DNA from: Chitinophagaceae bacterium
GTDB lineage: Bacteria > Bacteroidota > Bacteroidia > Cytophagales > Cytophagaceae
DNA: 44,552 bases
Reading direction: 5' to 3'
Assembly (NCBI GenBank): GCA_028288405.1
Contig: JAQBNS010000156.1
Location: forward strand, 1 to 44,552
Positions 1-9,640 of the stretch are shown one piece after another; position 1 is the stretch's first letter, and each line of letters opens with the position of its first letter. The position numbers and the translations under genes are program-made. Under the pieces are notes generated by a model, which worked only from the letters and a program-made list of their open reading frames with translations, did not search any database and had not been told where the DNA came from.

Positions 1-89
1 CTTCATCACTCAACAAAAAACAATCTTAGACTCGCTTAATTATAAATTATAGTTGATATTATTAATGGACGAGTATAAGATAAGAATAT

Positions 90-202
90 GGGCGTTCCCT
101 TCGGGCCGGGCTTTCGCCACTCGCTTCCCGTCAATCCGTCTGGTGAGTTAAACAAAAAATGAAATGACGGGCGAGCTCAGACAATGGCTCAATCCCTAAC
201 GC
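90..202 (+). repeat. Structured interspersed element, copy 1
   Basis: First of four copies of an intergenic element. It opens with GGGCGTTCCC and TTCGGG, then GGGCTTTCGCCACTCGC, and closes with GCTCAGACAATGGCTC and ATCCCTAACGC. GCGTT (92-96) pairs with AACGC (198-202). An inner stem pairs CCCGTC with GACGGG around an AT-rich loop. It is followed by a small hairpin, GTCTAA (217-222) with TTAGAC (233-238), and similar sequence also follows copy 2. It lies just beyond the stop of the minus-strand acyltransferase gene. Nothing else is visible in 1-269. Confidence 0.75.
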
Positions 203-269
203 AAATTTTACAACTCGTCTAACAATCAAATCTTAGACTATCGCCAAAGGGTATAAAGGCAGCGAGTAA

Positions 270-1391
270 TTAGTTGATTCTATCCAATACTTTCTTCTTC
301 AGCCACAACCTCACCGGTTCATCGTATAATTTCAGGCAGGCGTAAGCTAGTGCAACACAGAACAAGAACACCAGCAATCCAATCGGTAAAGCCTGTGCCA
401 GGGGAATTTTATTGTCAATCACCCATGCGGTATAAATGTAGATGATCGGGTAGTGAGTGATGTAAACAGAATAAGAAATTTTGCCAAGAAAATTACAAAT
501 ACCAGAAGAGGTTTTGCCCATCACATCGCCACTGGCTGCGATGAATACGATAAGCGGAAAAATCAGAATGATACTTAATGAATCATACAATCCGTTCATC
601 CACAACTGTTCGCTGCCACCTACTCTGGGTATGGCAAAAACAATCACGAGTAATATACCGGATAGTAGAAACGCATGTTTGATGTTGAGCAATTTGCCTA
701 TACGAAACAGCAGCAAGCCAGCGAAGAATGGATAGAGCATGCGTACCATACCAATGTGTATTTGTGTCGCATCCAGCGACCAACCGCCGATGACATCGCC
801 GTATGGATTACTTAAACCCAAATGGATCAAAGCTGCACCGGCTAAGAGGACAAGTATAGTTAACAGCGTTGTAGAGAATTTTCTGACGAATAAAGCATAC
901 AAGATATTCGCGATGTATTCGTAAAATAAAGACCAGGCAGGCCCATCCAGTGGATGTAGTTCTGCCCAGCCCCGGATATCCATCGATACAGGCAAGGGCA
1001 ACATGGTAAAACCAAGCAGCATCACCAGCAACATTTGCCATACCGGAGTTTGAGCAATCATCGGCCAATAGTTGGAGGCCTGAAAGTAAAAGCAAATGGC
1101 TCCGATGATCATTCCCATAATCACTAAAGGTTGTAGTCGCACCAGACGACGTTTAAAAAAATCGCCTACAGTCATTTTATTCCAGCGGTCATCATAAGCA
1201 TAACCGATTACAAAACCGGAAAGTAGAAAGAAGAAATCAACAGCCAGATAACCGTGATTGATCATCAAATCCAAATGGCTGGTGGAATGTGCTTCTAAAA
1301 TGTGGAAGATCACTACGATCAATGCAGCAACACCGCGCAGACCATCGAGGATGGGGTAGTGGGGTTTGGAAGGGAGGACAACGGTATTCAT
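270..1391 (-). CDS. Acyltransferase family 3 membrane protein (OafA/YrhL-like)
   Basis: An integral-membrane O-acyltransferase of 373 aa, the usual size for the family. The diagnostic N-terminal motif YPILDGLRGVAAL (residues 12-24) is followed by the conserved His30 in VVIFHI, a GYLAVDFFFLLSGFVIGY segment and the basic FFKRRLVRLQP motif. About ten hydrophobic helices follow. Members move acetyl or other acyl groups onto cell-surface glycans or other envelope acceptors. The substrate cannot be read from the sequence. It is the last gene of a minus-strand run, 4 bp after the preceding gene's stop, so it is probably co-transcribed with the secreted unknown, DinB and M23 genes. Confidence 0.9.
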   Translation of the reverse strand: MNTVVLPSKPHYPILDGLRGVAALIVVIFHILEAHSTSHLDLMINHGYLAVDFFFLLSGFVIGYAYDDRWNKMTVGDFFKRRLVRLQPLVIMGMIIGAICFYFQASNYWPMIAQTPVWQMLLVMLLGFTMLPLPVSMDIRGWAELHPLDGPAWSLFYEYIANILYALFVRKFSTTLLTILVLLAGAALIHLGLSNPYGDVIGGWSLDATQIHIGMVRMLYPFFAGLLLFRIGKLLNIKHAFLLSGILLVIVFAIPRVGGSEQLWMNGLYDSLSIILIFPLIVFIAASGDVMGKTSSGICNFLGKISYSVYITHYPIIYIYTAWVIDNKIPLAQALPIGLLVFLFCVALAYACLKLYDEPVRLWLKKKVLDRIN

Positions 1392-1395
1392 TACT

Positions 1396-2112
1396 TTATT
1401 TTTGTTTTATACTAATTTTATTCTCTATTGGATCATACATAACCCATATAGGATTTTTACTTAGAGGCATAAACAAGCAGTTCAGCTTTGTAGAAATAGT
1501 TTTATACCCGAATTCGTAATTTAATTCCTCTTTTCCTTTTTCATATAAACAAGTTCCTTCTTTGGCATTGATCATGTCTTTAGCAATTTTGATCTCCTGG
1601 AAAGTAAGCGGGTAAATATTAGGAGACATGGCACTTCTACAACCAGGTTTTAACGTATCAGTAGAATTGTAATTTACCAGTATGCCTGTTTCTCCCAGTG
1701 TACCTAGAAATTGTTTGTGCTTCACATTAGAGTGTAGTTGAAAGTTTATAGATGCCTGGATCAATTTACCATTTTTATCAGCGATGTTGAAACCACCGCA
1801 GCATTCGTTATAGATAAATTTGTATTCACCTGGTTCTCTAATGAGGCAAATAATGGTGTCCCATTTTGCTTGTTTGTGATGCCTGTAAAACAAGGTGTCG
1901 ATTTTATCCGGAGCAATAGTTAATTCCACCACTTTATTTTGATAATGAATGGAATTTCCTCTGATCTTCCATTCCATATCTATAAAATGATCGTCCATTT
2001 TTTGTCTATTCCCTGAGAGGTTTCTTGTATCCAATGAATCCATGTAAAACTTCGCTGTTTGACCAACCAGGAGACTTGGCCATAAGACGATAAGTAAAAG
2101 AAATGTTTTCAT
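1396..2112 (-). CDS. Secreted protein of unknown function
   Basis: A 238-aa protein with a clear Sec signal peptide (MKTFLLLIVLWPSLLVGQ) and no further membrane segment. I recognise no family. It holds a few cysteines, including a CC pair near residue 104, and alternating hydrophobic and polar stretches that suggest a beta-rich extracytoplasmic domain. Its start codon overlaps the stop of the upstream DinB gene (ATGA arrangement) and its stop is 4 bp before the acyltransferase start. The three genes are therefore very likely translated from one message. The neighbourhood suggests an envelope role, but that is inference. Confidence 0.8.
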   Translation of the reverse strand: MKTFLLLIVLWPSLLVGQTAKFYMDSLDTRNLSGNRQKMDDHFIDMEWKIRGNSIHYQNKVVELTIAPDKIDTLFYRHHKQAKWDTIICLIREPGEYKFIYNECCGGFNIADKNGKLIQASINFQLHSNVKHKQFLGTLGETGILVNYNSTDTLKPGCRSAMSPNIYPLTFQEIKIAKDMINAKEGTCLYEKGKEELNYEFGYKTISTKLNCLFMPLSKNPIWVMYDPIENKISIKQK

Positions 2113-2573
2113 AAAATACTCTTAGTCATTTTATAATAAATATAATCCGTCAATAACGGTTCCAATCCACTTTCTCTAAATGCTGTAGCTACTTGCCCTC
2201 TGTGGTAAGTAGAGTGACTGATAACCTGGTATAAAAGATCACGCACGCTATGATGAAATACTGCGCCTGTGCCGGTTTTATAAGTGATGATTTCATCCAA
2301 ATCAAATTTGTCCAGGATATGCATCGATTGTTCAAAATTGTAGCGCTCCATTTCTGAAAACTGTTGGATCGAATGTTCGTCCCAACGTGCTGGTTCTGTT
2401 GGTACAGATTGAATTCTATTGTTCCAGATTTGATGCGTATTCAGCATGTGACTGATGAGCTTGATACATTTAGCAGGTGCCTGATTCGGTTGCTTGATCA
2501 AGACAGCAATAACTTCCTGATTAAAATGATGATTGTATTCGAAAAGCTCCCGGAAGAATTTTTTCATATGCAT
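2109..2573 (-). CDS. DinB-like four-helix metal-binding protein
   Basis: A 154-aa protein matching the DinB/YfiT-like fold: a helical bundle with a likely metal site of His47 (in HQIW) plus His120 and His124 (in ISHSTYHRGQV), the family's HxxxH spacing. Members include thiol-dependent transferases and many uncharacterised stress proteins. The chemistry here is unknown. ATG at 2573 or the second Met at 2567 could start translation (MHMKKFF), and both fit. It begins 14 bp after the M23 peptidase stop and overlaps the next gene by 4 bp, so it sits in the middle of a presumed operon. Confidence 0.85.
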   Translation of the reverse strand: MHMKKFFRELFEYNHHFNQEVIAVLIKQPNQAPAKCIKLISHMLNTHQIWNNRIQSVPTEPARWDEHSIQQFSEMERYNFEQSMHILDKFDLDEIITYKTGTGAVFHHSVRDLLYQVISHSTYHRGQVATAFRESGLEPLLTDYIYYKMTKSIL

Positions 2574-2587
2574 CCGATGGTTTTTAA

Positions 2588-3415
2588 TTAATACTTACGC
2601 TCGTATTTATTTTTCTCTACCAGGTATTCGGCATGTTGCCCATCACCTACAAGAAAGACAGTCTTCACTGTTTTTTGTGTTTTGAGCTTGATGGTACTGA
2701 CATCAAAATGCAAATGCGGGCCGTTGGAGTAGCCTACATCCCCACTGTAAGCGATCAATTGACCGATGGCTATGCTGTCACCTTCTTTGACTGCGGCACC
2801 GTTCTTTTTAATGTGTGCATAAGAGGCAAAAGTGCCATCAGACTGATAAACTAAAATAAAATTATCATACTTCATGCATTTTTCATCGAGGCAGTGTTTG
2901 TTGTTGCTGTCTTCTATCTTCACCACTACTCCTTCTCTCGCCGCATGAATCTCTGTACCAATGGGCATATCAAAATCCAGAGAGTTTTTATTTTTGTGCG
3001 TATAGATACCGTTGTATCCCTGGTTGACAGTATAAGCATCTCCTTTTTTATAGGGTAAATAATAGTTGAAATCTTCATCGTAACCACTTTTGTCATAATC
3101 TCCCAATCCAACAATAGATTGCATGCCATAACCATGTGCCTTGGATGTATTGATAATGATTACATCTGTAATGTTGTATTTCTTACTTCGGGCCGGTACG
3201 ACAAAGACTTTATTGTTCCCTTCTGTTGATTTCATGTTGGTGAGGTTTAAATTCACCTGAACGGAAATAGGACAGTACTCCTCATTGTCGACAAGTAATT
3301 TTGATCCGTTCGGAATCTCTTCATGATAAACAGAGGCTCTGATCTCATGATCTTGTGCGAGCAAGGAAAGAGATTGTGTTAAAAATATAAACAAGAATAT
3401 TTTATTTATTGACAT
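2588..3415 (-). CDS. Secreted M23 (LytM) family peptidase
   Basis: A 275-aa exported protein with signal peptide MSINKIFLFIFLTQSLSLLAQ. The C-terminal half is an M23 zinc peptidase domain with His140 and Asp147/149 in the HKNKNSLDFD motif, His201 in SYAHI, and the HLH motif at 234-236 followed by FDV. All expected catalytic or metal ligands appear present. M23 enzymes cut peptide bridges of peptidoglycan, and some act on secreted proteins. The N-terminal 100 residues are a beta-rich region without an assigned family. It lies 22 bp after the stop of the alpha-2-macroglobulin gene, suggesting a common transcript. Confidence 0.9.
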   Translation of the reverse strand: MSINKIFLFIFLTQSLSLLAQDHEIRASVYHEEIPNGSKLLVDNEEYCPISVQVNLNLTNMKSTEGNNKVFVVPARSKKYNITDVIIINTSKAHGYGMQSIVGLGDYDKSGYDEDFNYYLPYKKGDAYTVNQGYNGIYTHKNKNSLDFDMPIGTEIHAAREGVVVKIEDSNNKHCLDEKCMKYDNFILVYQSDGTFASYAHIKKNGAAVKEGDSIAIGQLIAYSGDVGYSNGPHLHFDVSTIKLKTQKTVKTVFLVGDGQHAEYLVEKNKYERKY

Positions 3416-3437
3416 GAGTCTTTCTTTGATTTAGATA

Positions 3438-6400
3438 TTATTTAATCTCTACTCTAATTCCTGCAGAATGCGCATTGAACTCCGGCGCATACATGCACTG
3501 AATATTGGTAATGCCATTCGAGAAGTTACCGGCGTTGTTCACGCGCAAACTGTATTCAAATACATAAGTTCCTCTTGGTAAGAAACCAATGAAGAAATCA
3601 GTAGAGGCATCGCGTGTGCTTTCGTAGTAACCAAAGTTATTGTTCCACTTGGCTCCCGATAAAACATTCAAGGGTTCAAAACCTGCGGCACGCATGTCTT
3701 GTACGTGTACATATTCTAAATCACGGTCTGAACGAATCACCAATTTTACTTTTACCAAGTCGCCCGCTTTTAAAGTAGTAGAAGCGGTTATTGGTTTTAA
3801 CACAGCGCCACTCACCGTTTGCTCTTCCAGCATCAATTCTTTGGTCAACTGAACCTGCGTATTTTTATGTGTCGTGATGTTATCCAGGTCTTCGTAGTAT
3901 TGCCAGTGCAGGGCACCCCAGGCTATGCCTACGCCTTGTTTGCTCAAGGTTACTTTCGCCTGTTCTGCTTTGACTTCGGGGCCGTTCCATACTTTGGTCA
4001 GGGTAGGATTGATTTCACTTTTCGGGAAATCAATTTTCTGATTGCCTACAGAAACGGTTAGTGTAGGATCTACGCTTAACCAGGAAGTACCGTTTAATAA
4101 CAAGGCATAACAAGCTTCGGTGGTCGCTTTGGTTGTTTTCCAATGCGTCGTTTGTTTTTGAGTCAACAACCAGAAACGCATTTTGTCAACCGATGCTCTG
4201 TCTTTAGCCACTTCTTCGAAGAATTCTATCAGCATGGCCTGGCGCTCAATAGGCGCCTGGTACCAGTAATAGCCTTCACTGGCTTTCCAGTACATGCCTT
4301 TTTCTTCCGATACAATGGCGCGCTCTTTGAAGGATTGGTGCAGTAAAGCGGTTAATGCTTTGTCGCCGTCACGGTGTGCGGTAAGTCCGATCAATGCTTG
4401 TTCATACAAAGCATACTTTGTCCAGTATGTGTGTGATTGTTTTTTGTAAAATTGTAAGGCTAGCTCCAATTCACCGGATGCTTTTTTATCGTAAAAACTT
4501 CTTCCGTACAAGTAATGCACTTCCATAGACGACGGTTCTACTTCTTCCAGTTTGATTTTTTTGAGTTTGGATAGTTTTAACAGCTCTCTGTAATCTTTCA
4601 ACAATTCTCCATCACAGTAGTTAAGCGCTTTGCTCGTCATCTGTTCGATCTGGTCGTCGTTTCTTCCTTTCACGCCTAAATGTTTCAGGTGAGCAAGACC
4701 GGTAAGAATATGTTGCGTGATGTAACGGTCCTCGCGCATGCCCGTGAACCAAGGCCAGGCGCCGTTGCCCAATTGCATTTTATCCAGTTTTCCCAACGCA
4801 CGATCCAGCTCACTGTTCATTCTGGTGAGATCGAACAATAATCCGATTCTTCTTTTTTGTTCGGTTTCATTTTCTGCATCGCGCAACCAGGGTGTTTGTT
4901 CCAGGAGCAACATTTTCAGTTCCTGATTTTTTTCCAGGTTAGAGAGTAATGCATCAGGTGCTAAGTTTTTCCACAGTTCAAACATGCGTTTCAACTCCGG
5001 ACTGCTATTGGCCACAAAGCCGGCGAGGCTGTTGGCATAATAGCGGCTGAACGTTTGTTCCGCACATTCATAAGGATACTCCGCCAGATAAGGCAACGCT
5101 TGCACAGCATACCAAATCGGGTTGGGTGTGAGTTCCAATGTCAGACGATGGTTCACTAAAGTCTTCGACGTATTGCTGGACAGTTTGTCCAGCGTATACG
5201 TTTTGGTTTGTCCTTCTGTCACCACCATGGGTAAGCTTTCTGTTACCAACATTCTGTTAGAGAATACCGGAATGATATTTTCTTCTCCGTCACTGAAATT
5301 ACCGGCTTCCGCGATGACTCTGTAAGTGATCGCCTGGTAATCTCCGGGAACTTTTATTTCCCAGGTCTTTACTTCACTTGGCGTATTCGCTTCACCGAAA
5401 GTTTTTGAAGGTTGATTATTGCCCAGCGCTGCATCGATAGGTTTCATCGTGGCGGCATCGAAGAGCAAGAGCTTCACGGTGCCGTGCATCGGCTTGCCGC
5501 TGAGGTTGGTGACTTTCGCTGACAGTACCAGTTTGTCGCCTTCACGAATAAAACGAGGGCCGTTTGGCACGACCATCAATTCTTTTTGTGTCACGACTTC
5601 CTGTTGCGTCGTGCCGTAGCTCATGTCTTTGGTATGTGCGAGTCCCAATAATTTCCAGCGAGTAAGCGCTTCCGGCATGGAGAATTTCAGGATGATGTTT
5701 CCTTCTTCGTCTGTTTTTAAATCAGGAAAGAAAAAGGCGGTCTCACGAAAATCTTTTCTGATGGCAGGTTGCTCTGTTTTGTCAACAGGTACAGGTTTTT
5801 CATCGGGCAGTTTTTCATCGGCAATTTGATTATCCAATTTGGCATTCGCACTGAAGGCATAAGAGGCTGCAGGCATGGCAGCACCATCTGCAGAGATTTC
5901 GCTTTCACTTTCTTCTAAGGTTATTGATCTTCCTACGCCGCCTGATTTTTTTCGTATGTTTTTAGAAGAACCATAATCCCTTCCGAAAGCATAGCCAAAC
6001 CAGTTGAACTCATCGTAGTACTTGCTGTTGTAATAACGGTAATGATCGTAATGATCCCAGATCTCAAAATCTTCAGTACCGAAAGGACTCTGGTTATTGA
6101 TCCAACTCAAGTGACTGGAGTTGTTGTTGTAAAGTTGCATCGGCCAATCGTGCACGACGAAGGCATCCAGCGAAGCATCATACAGCGTGGCTAAAAATTC
6201 TGCCGCTGTTTTCTCACCGTTTTTTCTTTTAATTTTCAAACGCCATTCTTCGGCTTGTCCCGGTAATAATTTATTGCGGAAGGTTTCCCAGGTAATGGTC
6301 ACTTCTTTGTTGGTGAAAGGAACCTGAATGTTTTCTGTGCCGCCGTATACTCTGTTGTTGTAGACAAACACATAATGAACACTCAAGCCGCCACGGTCTT

Positions 6401-9400
6401 CTTCCGTGATTGGTTGTTCCAATTTTTTGATACCGTCATGGAGCGTGATGAATTCTTTGCGAATAATTTTACCGTCGCGTTCTACTTCACAGAGGACATG
6501 GACATCAGAGAAAGAAGAACCGATTTCAACCGTTGCTTTTTCAGACGGTTGAACAGATGCCGGTATCACTTTTGTCCAGTTGGTCACAGCGAAAGGCAGT
6601 TTGTCACTTTTAGGATCGGTCTTTGTGAAATTGCTTTCTGTCTGACTTTCTACTTGGTCTTTGTCCAATGCTGTGGCTTTTATTACGTACTGACCGGTTT
6701 GCCAATCGTCCGGAAGATGGAGTTCACCGGCTTTTTCTGCAGTGGTGGACACTACTTTTTCTAAAATCAATTGTTGTGCAAAATTTGCCGGATCTGTTTC
6801 TTTCGCGTATTCATCTTCCGGAAATAGTTTTTTGAATTCACTTTCTGTCAACAAAGGTTTATCGGGACTTTCCCAAAGTCTCTTGCGCAAGGCTTTTTCA
6901 GGTGCTTGTAATTTGAAGATTTGTACGTTGATGGAAGCTGCTTCTGATTCTCCCGATTGATTTTTGGCAGTTACCTGTAGGGTTGTGGGTTTGCCTTTTT
7001 CAATTTTACCGGGCACCTGGATGTTTAGTACTAAAGAAGAGTAGCCTATGGAAATAGAAGTTTCATCGCTGTGCGTTTCCCCGTTGATGTCGATGACATC
7101 GGCATATACGGTATATACAAACGTTGATTTCATTTTCGATGAAACCGCTGCGTCGGGTAATGCAGTAAAGTTTACCGTAAATTCACCGTTGTTGTCTGTG
7201 GCTGTAGAGCCTGTGATGATCACCGTTTCCTGTGCATTGAAATTTCCCCAATAACGCTTGTACCAATAGGGAATCTCTACACGTCTCACGACACGGTAGT
7301 TAACCTGTGCACCATCGACGGCATTGCCGGCATAAGCTTTTGCTTGTGCTTTAATTGTTACTTCCTGATTCAGTTTGTACTGACCTTTCAAGGGTTCAAT
7401 CTTCACTTCAAATTTTGGTCGCTTGTATTCTTCTACATTGAAATTCGCGCGACCCATGTCGTTGCCAATGCTCATATTGCCGGTGAGTGATCCGACAGGA
7501 GCGGTAAATGATCCCTGAACAGAACCAAATTCATTGGTGACTAAATCCAATGCAGCAGTTTCTTTGTTGTTCGCATCGTAGAAAGCGATGCGCAGGCTCA
7601 TATTCTTTCCTGCCTGGTAATTGTTTTTACTTTTGGTATCAAAGAAAATGCCTTTGAAGTAAACCGTTTGGCCTGGGCGGTAGATGGCGCGGTCTGTGAA
7701 GATCAACAAGGAATTAGGATGAATGTTGGAGTAATCATGGTATTCGTCTTGTTGGTAGACGTACATGCCGTATGAATTTCTATTCGTACCGATCAGGCGG
7801 TCATCCTTTGTACGAATATCAAAAAGGGCATTGCCCGCTTGTTCACGGTTTGCCACAGTGACTTCCACATATCCGTTGGCATCGCTGTCGTATTGACCGA
7901 TGGTTCTCTTTCTGTTTTTTCTTTTTTCGTAATCGTACTCCGACAGGTAAGCTGTCACTTTCGCCTCTTGCACCGGTTTTCCGGTAGCGCGATTCAGCAC
8001 ATACAATTGTGCTTTGCCCTGGTCGCTGCGTGCAACAAAAGAAAGATTGGAAACAGTCGTTATGCCGTATCCGAAAATGGCTTTGTCTTTGATAATTTTC
8101 GGACCGTCTGAAGCAAAGATCAGGTAGATGCCTGCGGGCAGTGCGTCTAGCACAATTTCAGTGCTGTGTTGACGAAGTTGCGGATCTTGCTGCAAATCGA
8201 CTGACCATTGTTTGATCGCTGTTCTGTCGAGATAGGGTTTGAACAATTGAAAGCGCTCGATGTCGTAGCGATAATTCAAATCATTTTTCAATTGCTCTAC
8301 TTCTTCTATTGTTAAGGCAACTACACGTAGGGTCAATGTTTTGATGTTGTTATAGTGCACCAGCGAACGAAAAGCTTTTCCGACCAGGTTGACTTCTTCT
8401 ATCTTCAAATCCAATGAGGGTTTGAGGATATTGGTTTTCAGGTTCTCACAATTTTCTGCTCCCAAGGCATGAGGGAAACGGGCAATCGCTGCATCACAAA
8501 TCGCCATGCTTTGAATATTAGCATCCGGATATTTCGGACTGCCGTTGATTCCTGATTCGTCCTCCGCACGGGCTCTCCAGATGGTGGCCATTTCATAGCT
8601 GGCTTCTGTAGAAATAGGGAACTTCAACGTGGCTTGTTCTATGGTATAGAAAGAGGCAAGTTCAAGTTCATTTTTATTCGTCAATCCGGAATGCGTGGCA
8701 ACAAATTTTATACGAGACAAAGCGAGATCGGTCAATATCGTCGGATCAACGTCTTGCAAATGTAGCTTTTCTAAATCCTGAAAGAGTTGCAGGGCGTAGA
8801 AGTGAAGACTGAGTGTATCTTCTGTTTGTAGTTTTACTTTAATAAATTCTGAAGACGCTGAAAAATAACGGATGTCGTTTAAGTTAAACTGTTCCGCAGG
8901 TCTTGTGACACCTGCTTCTGCTGATTGGAAAAACTTTAAGGCTTTTCTTCCCAGGAAATCATATAAGTTGGCCGTGTAAAAATGATTGGAACTACTCTTT
9001 TGAATAACTTGTGTGAAGGGATCTGTAGAATAGTTCAGTAAAGCCTCTTTATCTTTCAGGGAATAATGGAAAGCATCGATGGCGGCTGTGAGTTGCGTTT
9101 TCTGATCCCAGGTTTGTATGTCTGTACTGTCAACATTGGTAGCGGCGCTGATGTCAGCGGATTGATAATGGTGTTGCTGAAAATAACGCCAGTACATTTC
9201 ACCCAACATGGAATGCAAGACTGCGTTTACCGGAAATTCTGCCGTGGTGATTTCTTTATTGACAAAAGCAATGTCTTTTACAAACGCGTCTTCTTCCGAC
9301 ATGTCCTGGCAGCGCATGATATAGATGAGTGCTTTGACTTGATTGTCTACGTCATGCGTTTTTTTAGCTTCTGCATATAAATCCTGAATATCTTTGAATG

Positions 9401-9527
9401 CCGATTGTGGAAGTGATTTATCAAGGTTGGCATTGATTTTTTCCCAGCGCTGTTTCATGCCTTCAGATTGTGCCATAACAAGAGTAGTAGATAAGAATAA
9501 GAATAAAATTAAAGCGGAACGTTTCAT
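3438..9527 (-). CDS. Bacterial alpha-2-macroglobulin (MG2 domain, thioester)
   Basis: A 2029-aa secreted protein. I place the start at the ATG at 9527 because it gives a signal peptide (MKRSALILFLFLSTTLVMAQ). The longer frame to 9713 has no such signal. The N-terminal 500 residues are helical and repeat-like. Then come macroglobulin (MG) domains, including the recognisable segment ending IYRPGQTVYFKGIF, and a Tyr/Asp-rich insertion (HDWPMQLYNNN, YDHYRYY) near the middle. The complement-like alpha-alpha domain carries CAEQ at Cys1488, matching the CxEQ thioester consensus. Such proteins trap proteases in the periplasm or at the outer membrane. The Bacteroidota form is larger than the E. coli YfhM type. 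It heads the presumed operon with the M23 peptidase. Confidence 0.93.
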   Translation of the reverse strand: MKRSALILFLFLSTTLVMAQSEGMKQRWEKINANLDKSLPQSAFKDIQDLYAEAKKTHDVDNQVKALIYIMRCQDMSEEDAFVKDIAFVNKEITTAEFPVNAVLHSMLGEMYWRYFQQHHYQSADISAATNVDSTDIQTWDQKTQLTAAIDAFHYSLKDKEALLNYSTDPFTQVIQKSSSNHFYTANLYDFLGRKALKFFQSAEAGVTRPAEQFNLNDIRYFSASSEFIKVKLQTEDTLSLHFYALQLFQDLEKLHLQDVDPTILTDLALSRIKFVATHSGLTNKNELELASFYTIEQATLKFPISTEASYEMATIWRARAEDESGINGSPKYPDANIQSMAICDAAIARFPHALGAENCENLKTNILKPSLDLKIEEVNLVGKAFRSLVHYNNIKTLTLRVVALTIEEVEQLKNDLNYRYDIERFQLFKPYLDRTAIKQWSVDLQQDPQLRQHSTEIVLDALPAGIYLIFASDGPKIIKDKAIFGYGITTVSNLSFVARSDQGKAQLYVLNRATGKPVQEAKVTAYLSEYDYEKRKNRKRTIGQYDSDANGYVEVTVANREQAGNALFDIRTKDDRLIGTNRNSYGMYVYQQDEYHDYSNIHPNSLLIFTDRAIYRPGQTVYFKGIFFDTKSKNNYQAGKNMSLRIAFYDANNKETAALDLVTNEFGSVQGSFTAPVGSLTGNMSIGNDMGRANFNVEEYKRPKFEVKIEPLKGQYKLNQEVTIKAQAKAYAGNAVDGAQVNYRVVRRVEIPYWYKRYWGNFNAQETVIITGSTATDNNGEFTVNFTALPDAAVSSKMKSTFVYTVYADVIDINGETHSDETSISIGYSSLVLNIQVPGKIEKGKPTTLQVTAKNQSGESEAASINVQIFKLQAPEKALRKRLWESPDKPLLTESEFKKLFPEDEYAKETDPANFAQQLILEKVVSTTAEKAGELHLPDDWQTGQYVIKATALDKDQVESQTESNFTKTDPKSDKLPFAVTNWTKVIPASVQPSEKATVEIGSSFSDVHVLCEVERDGKIIRKEFITLHDGIKKLEQPITEEDRGGLSVHYVFVYNNRVYGGTENIQVPFTNKEVTITWETFRNKLLPGQAEEWRLKIKRKNGEKTAAEFLATLYDASLDAFVVHDWPMQLYNNNSSHLSWINNQSPFGTEDFEIWDHYDHYRYYNSKYYDEFNWFGYAFGRDYGSSKNIRKKSGGVGRSITLEESESEISADGAAMPAASYAFSANAKLDNQIADEKLPDEKPVPVDKTEQPAIRKDFRETAFFFPDLKTDEEGNIILKFSMPEALTRWKLLGLAHTKDMSYGTTQQEVVTQKELMVVPNGPRFIREGDKLVLSAKVTNLSGKPMHGTVKLLLFDAATMKPIDAALGNNQPSKTFGEANTPSEVKTWEIKVPGDYQAITYRVIAEAGNFSDGEENIIPVFSNRMLVTESLPMVVTEGQTKTYTLDKLSSNTSKTLVNHRLTLELTPNPIWYAVQALPYLAEYPYECAEQTFSRYYANSLAGFVANSSPELKRMFELWKNLAPDALLSNLEKNQELKMLLLEQTPWLRDAENETEQKRRIGLLFDLTRMNSELDRALGKLDKMQLGNGAWPWFTGMREDRYITQHILTGLAHLKHLGVKGRNDDQIEQMTSKALNYCDGELLKDYRELLKLSKLKKIKLEEVEPSSMEVHYLYGRSFYDKKASGELELALQFYKKQSHTYWTKYALYEQALIGLTAHRDGDKALTALLHQSFKERAIVSEEKGMYWKASEGYYWYQAPIERQAMLIEFFEEVAKDRASVDKMRFWLLTQKQTTHWKTTKATTEACYALLLNGTSWLSVDPTLTVSVGNQKIDFPKSEINPTLTKVWNGPEVKAEQAKVTLSKQGVGIAWGALHWQYYEDLDNITTHKNTQVQLTKELMLEEQTVSGAVLKPITASTTLKAGDLVKVKLVIRSDRDLEYVHVQDMRAAGFEPLNVLSGAKWNNNFGYYESTRDASTDFFIGFLPRGTYVFEYSLRVNNAGNFSNGITNIQCMYAPEFNAHSAGIRVEIK

Positions 9528-9640
9528 AACGTGTGAGTTAAATTCTTCATTGGGTAGCACAGGAATGTATGCAGGAATGAGCCAGGATAAGTTAGCACAT
9601 GGAAAGGGAAAAGCAAAAATAAAGCGTATAGACTTGAATA

